Part shown: one piece after another, positions 59,919 through 64,000 of the stretch
Position numbering within the stretch: the first letter of the stretch is position 1
How the letters are laid out: each line of letters begins with the position of its first letter
From: Aminobacter carboxidus
GTDB lineage: Bacteria; Pseudomonadota; Alphaproteobacteria; Rhizobiales; Rhizobiaceae
Length of the DNA: 64,000 nt
Assembly (NCBI RefSeq): GCF_014863355.1
Contig: NZ_JACZEP010000002.1
Coordinates: 496,001-560,000, forward strand
Reading direction: 5' to 3'
Program-made: the position numbers and the translations under genes
Notes under the pieces: model-generated
Database searches by the model: none
Told to the model about the DNA's origin: nothing
The model's input: only the letters and a program-made list of their open reading frames with translations

Positions 59919-61067
59919 ATGACGATCCCTTCGCTGAAGACCTACAAGCGGATCACCGTCAAGATCGGTTCAGCCTTGCTGGTCGATCGAACAACCGGCC
60001 TGAAGCGGGAATGGCTCGCTTCGATGGCCGACGACATCGCGACGTTGGCAGAGGCCGGCGCCGACGTTTTGGTGGTGTCGTCAGGCGCGATCGCGCTCGG
60101 CCGCACCATCCTTGGCCTCGGCAAGCGCGCATTAAAGCTCGAGGAAAGCCAGGCGGCAGCGGCCGTCGGCCAGATCGCCTTGTCGGGTGCCTGGGCGGAA
60201 GAGCTCGCCCGCAAGGGGCTGAAGTCGGGCCAGATTCTGGTCACGCTCGGCGACACCGAGGAGCGCCGCCGCTATCTCAATGCGCGCGCCACCATCTCGA
60301 CCCTGCTCAAGTTGAACGCGGTACCCGTCATCAACGAAAACGACACCGTGGCGACGAGCGAAATCCGCTATGGCGACAATGATCGCCTCGCGGCACGCGT
60401 CGCAACGATGATGGGCTCGGACCTTCTGGTGTTGTTGTCCGACATCGACGGGCTCTACACCGCCCCTCCGGCGCGCGACCCCGATGCGAAGTTCATCCCC
60501 GTGGTTGATCGCATCACACCCGACATCGAGGCGATGGCAGGTGCGGCGGCGTCCGAGCTGTCGCGCGGCGGCATGCGCACCAAGCTCGATGCCGGCAAGA
60601 TCGCGACTGCCGCCGGCACCGCGATGATCATCACTGCCGGCACACGCCTGTCGCCGCTGATGGCGATCGAGCGCGGCGAGCGCGCCACCTATTTCCGCCC
60701 GAGCGGCAATCCGGTGAAGGGTTACAAGAGCTGGATCGCCGGACAACTCGAACCGGCGGGCCGACTGACGGTCGATGCGGGTGCGGTGGGTGCGCTGCTG
60801 TCGGGCAAGTCGCTGCTGCCTGCCGGCGTGAAGCTGGTCAGCGGCAATTTCTCGCGTGGCGACACGGTGGCGATCCTGTCGCCCGAGGGGCGCGAGATCG
60901 CGCGCGGGTTGGTTGCCTATGACGCTGCGGATGCCGTAAGGATCGCTGGACTGAAGACGGCGGAGATTGAGACCGTTCTCGGCTACGAGGCACGCTCGGC
61001 GATGATCCATCGCGACGACCTCGTGGTCAGCCATACGGACAAGGTTGCGGTGCAAGCGGAAGGGTAG
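59919..61067 (+). CDS. proB: Glutamate 5-kinase
   Basis: 382 residues; first step of proline synthesis (glutamate to glutamyl-5-phosphate). The amino-acid kinase domain is seen in [60 protein letters not shown] and [13 protein letters not shown]. The C-terminal PUA domain follows ([34 protein letters not shown]). The start ATG lies 10 bases after the obgE stop; upstream codons are in-frame obgE overlap, not used. Feedback control by proline is expected from the family. Confidence 0.96.
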   Translation: MTIPSLKTYKRITVKIGSALLVDRTTGLKREWLASMADDIATLAEAGADVLVVSSGAIALGRTILGLGKRALKLEESQAAAAVGQIALSGAWAEELARKGLKSGQILVTLGDTEERRRYLNARATISTLLKLNAVPVINENDTVATSEIRYGDNDRLAARVATMMGSDLLVLLSDIDGLYTAPPARDPDAKFIPVVDRITPDIEAMAGAAASELSRGGMRTKLDAGKIATAAGTAMIITAGTRLSPLMAIERGERATYFRPSGNPVKGYKSWIAGQLEPAGRLTVDAGAVGALLSGKSLLPAGVKLVSGNFSRGDTVAILSPEGREIARGLVAYDAADAVRIAGLKTAEIETVLGYEARSAMIHRDDLVVSHTDKVAVQAEG

Positions 61068-61070
61068 GAC

Positions 61071-62357
61071 ATGCTGAAAGCGCATGAGAAGTCCCATGAG
61101 GATACGGCGCGGCTGATGGCTGATATCGGCCGCAAGGCTCGTGCCGCCGCCCGCCCACTTGCCATCGCCTCCGCCGAACGCAAGCATGCTGCTCTCATCG
61201 GCATGGCCGAAGCCATCCTGCACCGCGAGCACGAGATTCTCGACGCCAACGCCATCGACGTGAAGAACGGCGAGGAGGCTGGCCTTAGCGGCTCTTTCAT
61301 GGATCGCCTCAAACTGACATCAGGCCGCATCCGCGACATGGCTGACGGTATCAGGGCGATTGCCGATCTCAGGGATCCGGTCGGCGAGGTGATCGCCGCG
61401 TGGGATCGGCCAAACGGACTGCATATCGAGCGCGTGCGCACGCCGCTCGGTGTCATCGGCGTGATCTATGAAAGCCGTCCCAATGTGACCGCCGATGCCG
61501 GTGCGTTGTGTCTCAAGGCGGGCAACCCGGTGATCCTGCGCGGTGGCTCGGACTCGCTCAATTCGTCGCTGGCGATCCATGCCTGCCTGGTCGAGGGGCT
61601 GAAGTCGGCCAACCTGCCCGAAGACGCGATCCAGCTGGTGCCGGTGGCTGATCGTGCAGCGGTGGGCGAAATGCTCAAGGGCCTGTCGGGCAATCTCGAC
61701 GTCATCATCCCACGCGGCGGCAAGAGCCTCGTCGAGCGCGTCCAGACCGAGGCGCGCGTGCCCGTTTTCGCCCATCTCGAGGGCATCTGCCATCTCTACA
61801 TCGACAAGTCGGCCGAGCTCGACATGGCGGTGGGCATAACCGTCAACGCCAAGATGCGTCGCACTGGTATCTGCGGTGCCGCCGAGACCCTGCTTGTCGA
61901 CCGTGCTGTGGCCTCTACCCATCTGGTGCCGGTGCTGGAAGCGCTGCGCAAGGCCGGCTGCGAAATCCATGCCGACGAAGACGTCCTTGCGGCCTTTGCC
62001 GATGCCAAGCCTGCGACCGATGCCGACTGGGTGACCGAATATCTCGACGCCATCATTTCGGTGAAGCTGGTCGACGGGATCGCCGGCGCCATCGAGCATA
62101 TCGAGACGTTCTCCTCGCACCATACCGAGGCGATTGTCGCAGAAGATGCGAAGGCCGTCGAACGTTTCTTCAACGAGATCGACTCGGCAATCCTGCTGCA
62201 CAATGCCTCGACGCAGTTCGCCGATGGTGGCGAGTTCGGCATGGGTGCCGAGATCGGCATCGCCACCGGCAAGATGCATGCGCGCGGACCGGTCGGCGTC
62301 GAGCAACTGACCTCATTCAAGTACCGCGTGCGCGGTAACGGCCAGCTTCGGCCGTGA
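61071..62357 (+). CDS. proA: Gamma-glutamyl phosphate reductase
   Basis: 428 residues; reduces glutamyl-5-phosphate to glutamate-5-semialdehyde with NADPH. Seen: [55 protein letters not shown], the catalytic cysteine in [16 protein letters not shown], and [11 protein letters not shown] near the N-terminus. It starts three bases after the proB stop, so the two are coupled. proC is not in the window. Confidence 0.97.
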   Translation: MLKAHEKSHEDTARLMADIGRKARAAARPLAIASAERKHAALIGMAEAILHREHEILDANAIDVKNGEEAGLSGSFMDRLKLTSGRIRDMADGIRAIADLRDPVGEVIAAWDRPNGLHIERVRTPLGVIGVIYESRPNVTADAGALCLKAGNPVILRGGSDSLNSSLAIHACLVEGLKSANLPEDAIQLVPVADRAAVGEMLKGLSGNLDVIIPRGGKSLVERVQTEARVPVFAHLEGICHLYIDKSAELDMAVGITVNAKMRRTGICGAAETLLVDRAVASTHLVPVLEALRKAGCEIHADEDVLAAFADAKPATDADWVTEYLDAIISVKLVDGIAGAIEHIETFSSHHTEAIVAEDAKAVERFFNEIDSAILLHNASTQFADGGEFGMGAEIGIATGKMHARGPVGVEQLTSFKYRVRGNGQLRP

Positions 62358-62399
62358 CGGAAAGCATCGGGCTGGTGTGACGGCTCAGGGGGCCTAAAG

Positions 62400-63041
62400 T
62401 TGCTGTTGCCGTCGGAGCCGCCAGTTCCCCAAAAGTACCTGCGCATGCCCCATGCGATGAAGGGCATGCAGGTCGGGCTGTTCGGTGGATCGTTCAATCC
62501 GCCGCATGCCGGTCATGGTCTTGTCACCGAGATCGCCATGCGTCGCCTGCAACTCGACCAGTTGTGGTGGATGGTCACGCCCGGAAATCCGTTGAAGAGC
62601 ACGCGCGAGTTGGCACCGCTCGCCAGGCGCATCGAACTGTCGGAACAGATTGCGGAAAACCCGCGCATCAAGGTCACTGCCTTCGAGGCCGCGCACCGTG
62701 TTCGCTACACTGCCGACACGCTGGCGCTGATCAAGGCGCGCAATCCCGGCGTCGATTTCGTCTGGATCATGGGCGCCGACAATCTGCGCGACTTTCATCG
62801 TTGGCAGCGCTGGCGCCAGATCGTCATGACCTTCCCGATCGCCGTCATCGACCGGCCTGGGGCGACGCTGTCGTTTCTCTCGTCGGTGGTCGCCAAGACC
62901 TTCGACTATGCGCGCGTCGACGAGGGCGACGCCCCGCTGCTGGCGCGGATGAAGGCCCCTGCCTGGACCTTCATCCACGGGCCCCGTTCCCTGCTGTCGT
63001 CGACGGCGCTGAGGAACGGGACAGCCAAGGACAAGTCCTAA
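62400..63041 (+). CDS. nadD: Nicotinate-nucleotide adenylyltransferase
   Basis: 213 residues as drawn; makes nicotinate adenine dinucleotide in NAD synthesis. Seen: GLFGGSFNPPHAGHGLVTEIA with the nucleotidyl-transferase HxGH-type motif, WWMVTPGNPLKSTREL, FVWIMGADNLRDFHRW and SLLSSTALRNG (ISSTxxR). The start is unsure: TTG 62400 has GGGG seven bases upstream, while ATG 62445 (MPHAMKGMQVG) is shorter. rsfS and rlmH usually follow in Rhizobiales but do not here. The stop codon lies within repeat copy 2. Confidence 0.93.
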   Translation: MLLPSEPPVPQKYLRMPHAMKGMQVGLFGGSFNPPHAGHGLVTEIAMRRLQLDQLWWMVTPGNPLKSTRELAPLARRIELSEQIAENPRIKVTAFEAAHRVRYTADTLALIKARNPGVDFVWIMGADNLRDFHRWQRWRQIVMTFPIAVIDRPGATLSFLSSVVAKTFDYARVDEGDAPLLARMKAPAWTFIHGPRSLLSSTALRNGTAKDKS

Positions 63042-63141
63042 AGCGGTTCCGCATTGTCTTCGAAAAGCGAAGACACTCCAGCTCTTTGTCTGGCCAGTTC
63101 CGGAGGGAAAGCCGCTGCGCACTTTTCCTGGAATTGCGCTA
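63038..63141. repeat. Rhizobial-type intergenic repeat, copy 2
   Basis: A diverged second copy of the element at 19415-19520. Shared blocks include GTCTTCGAA-like sequence at the left and TTCCGGA-GGAAA-CCGCT, then the identical GCACTTTTCCTGGAATTG at the right. It exactly fills the space between nadD and the AraC-type gene: its left end carries the nadD stop TAA (63039-63041) and its right end carries the AraC stop (63139-63141). Confidence 0.75.
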
Positions 63142-63969
63142 ATTCTTGATCGGGATCCAGAGCTCGTAGCCGCCATTGCCCGTCGCCGGGTCGAAACTCT
63201 CGGGATAGAGCTCGAAATTCGGGCCGTCGGCGGCTTCATGTCCCGATGTCGGCAACCACTTGCTCCACACCGTGTGGGTGATACGGCGGATCATCGAGAT
63301 ATGGTCGGTGGTGGCAAATACCGCATAGCGCTGCGGGGCGATGCGCAACCGGCTGTACTCCGACGTCAGGTCCGAGAAATCCTTGACCTCGACGCCGGCG
63401 ATGTACTCGAAGCTGTCGTCGTCAAAGTTGTGGCAGACGCCGTAGCCAACATAGTTCTTCTGGCCGGGCACACTGCCGAAATGCGGGCCGAAGCGCTGCC
63501 ACAGCGACGGGATCGCCAGGCTCGTCTCGCTGGTGTAGCGCTGGCCGAAGCCGGCGATGAGCAAGGGGCCGCCGTCGACAAAGCGCGACGGAGCAAGGTT
63601 TTCGACAAAGGTTTCGTCCATCTTGAGATGCTCCAGGCATTGGGGCTGGGAAACGGAGCCGTTCGCGCGTACCTCCTCGGGCGTCTGCCCGAAGCGGTCG
63701 CGGAAGGCCCGGGTGAACGCCTCATGCGAACCGTAGCCGGCGTCCAGCGCGACCGCCAGAATGTCGGGCGCGCCCTTGGCCAGCGCATGCGCCGCATCTG
63801 TCAGGCGGCGGGCTCTGAGATAACCCGTGACCGAATGGCCGGTGGCGGCAGCGAAGGCGCGGGACATGTGGAAGCGCGAGACGCCGCCGGCGGCGGCGAC
63901 CTCGTCGAGCCCGATGTCCCTGGAATAGTGGCTTTCGATGTACCAGATGGCTTTTTGAACGGGGGTCAT
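63139..63969 (-). CDS. AraC-family regulator with GyrI-like ligand-binding domain
   Basis: 276 residues. The N-terminal DNA-binding domain carries two helix-turn-helices (AIWYIESHYSRDIGLDEVAAAGGVSRFHMSRAFAAATGHSVTGYLRARRLTDA, then DAGYGSHEAFTRAFRDRFGQTPEEVR). The C-terminal ~160 residues are a GyrI/SOUL-like domain (FSEYSRLRIAPQRYAVFATTDHIS style), as in Rob and BmrR-type effectors that bind small molecules. Its target is unknown; the upstream side is cut off by the window end, so the promoter and neighbours are only partly visible. Its stop codon lies in the repeat shared with nadD. Confidence 0.9.
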   Translation of the reverse strand: MTPVQKAIWYIESHYSRDIGLDEVAAAGGVSRFHMSRAFAAATGHSVTGYLRARRLTDAAHALAKGAPDILAVALDAGYGSHEAFTRAFRDRFGQTPEEVRANGSVSQPQCLEHLKMDETFVENLAPSRFVDGGPLLIAGFGQRYTSETSLAIPSLWQRFGPHFGSVPGQKNYVGYGVCHNFDDDSFEYIAGVEVKDFSDLTSEYSRLRIAPQRYAVFATTDHISMIRRITHTVWSKWLPTSGHEAADGPNFELYPESFDPATGNGGYELWIPIKN

Positions 63970-64000
63970 AGGTGTTTCCGCATGAGGACGCCCCGATATG

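Overview
The window reads as chromosomal core DNA of a high-GC alphaproteobacterium of the Rhizobiales, most like Mesorhizobium or Aminobacter in the Phyllobacteriaceae. The indications are the split ATP synthase operon atpHAGDC without the F0 genes, the Usg protein, a DUF1674/SDHAF4 protein, the roughly 1600-residue NAD-glutamate dehydrogenase, the purH / heparinase-like / rsmB / htpX run, the rplU-rpmA ... obgE-proB-proA-nadD run, and two copies of a ~105 bp rhizobial-type intergenic repeat. The genus is inferred from gene content and protein style, not from a search. I see no phage, transposase, integrase, CRISPR array, toxin-antitoxin pair or conjugation gene.

Layout. 1-10.3 kb: the end of an Rsm22-family gene, typA, a YciI-like protein, a LysE-type exporter, the giant NAD-GDH and a UMF1-type MFS transporter. 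10.3-16.4 kb, minus strand: htpX, rsmB, a heparinase II/III-like gene and purH. 16.4-19.2 kb: four plus-strand genes (SDHAF4 homologue, PepSY-like exported protein, exported nuclease, TadG-like vWA protein). 19.1-19.5 kb: a minus-strand 23-codon ORF behind a perfect Shine-Dalgarno sequence, followed by three hairpins, and then repeat copy 1. 19.5-25.4 kb, minus strand: a carboxymuconolactone decarboxylase/MerR pair with a readable MerR-type promoter, a dipeptide-type binding protein with a creatininase-family enzyme, and acs; a small Excalibur protein lies on the plus strand. 25.7-37 kb: usg, a LivK-like binding protein, a YggS-like PLP protein, leuS-lptE followed by an AAA ATPase, a divergent DMT exporter/Lrp pair, a transaldolase-like enzyme and priA. 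37-43.4 kb: a methyltransferase, a small membrane protein and atpHAGDC. 43.5-53.3 kb: a CaiB-type CoA transferase, an ankyrin protein, a tightly packed dTDP-rhamnose/glycan cluster, and a P1 peptidase with a D-amino-acid transaminase. 53.6-64 kb: a chemoreceptor, tRNA-Ser(CGA), rplU-rpmA, a GNAT protein, an EEP-family hydrolase, obgE, proBA, nadD, repeat copy 2 and an AraC-type regulator.

How the genes work together. Most of the content is housekeeping: translation and ribosome assembly (typA, rsmB, leuS, rplU, rpmA, obgE), replication restart (priA), energy (ATP synthase), and central metabolism (acs, NAD-GDH, transaldolase, purH, proBA, nadD). The accessory part is an envelope-glycan module: rmlA, C, B and D make dTDP-L-rhamnose, and a GT2 glycosyltransferase and a WbsX-like protein probably use it in a surface polysaccharide. 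The most unusual signal is the structured small-ORF transcript at 19.16-19.35 kb. Secondary points are the MerR promoter, three operator-like palindromes, the AAA ATPase placed after lptE, and a repeat whose ends carry the stop codons of two convergent genes.
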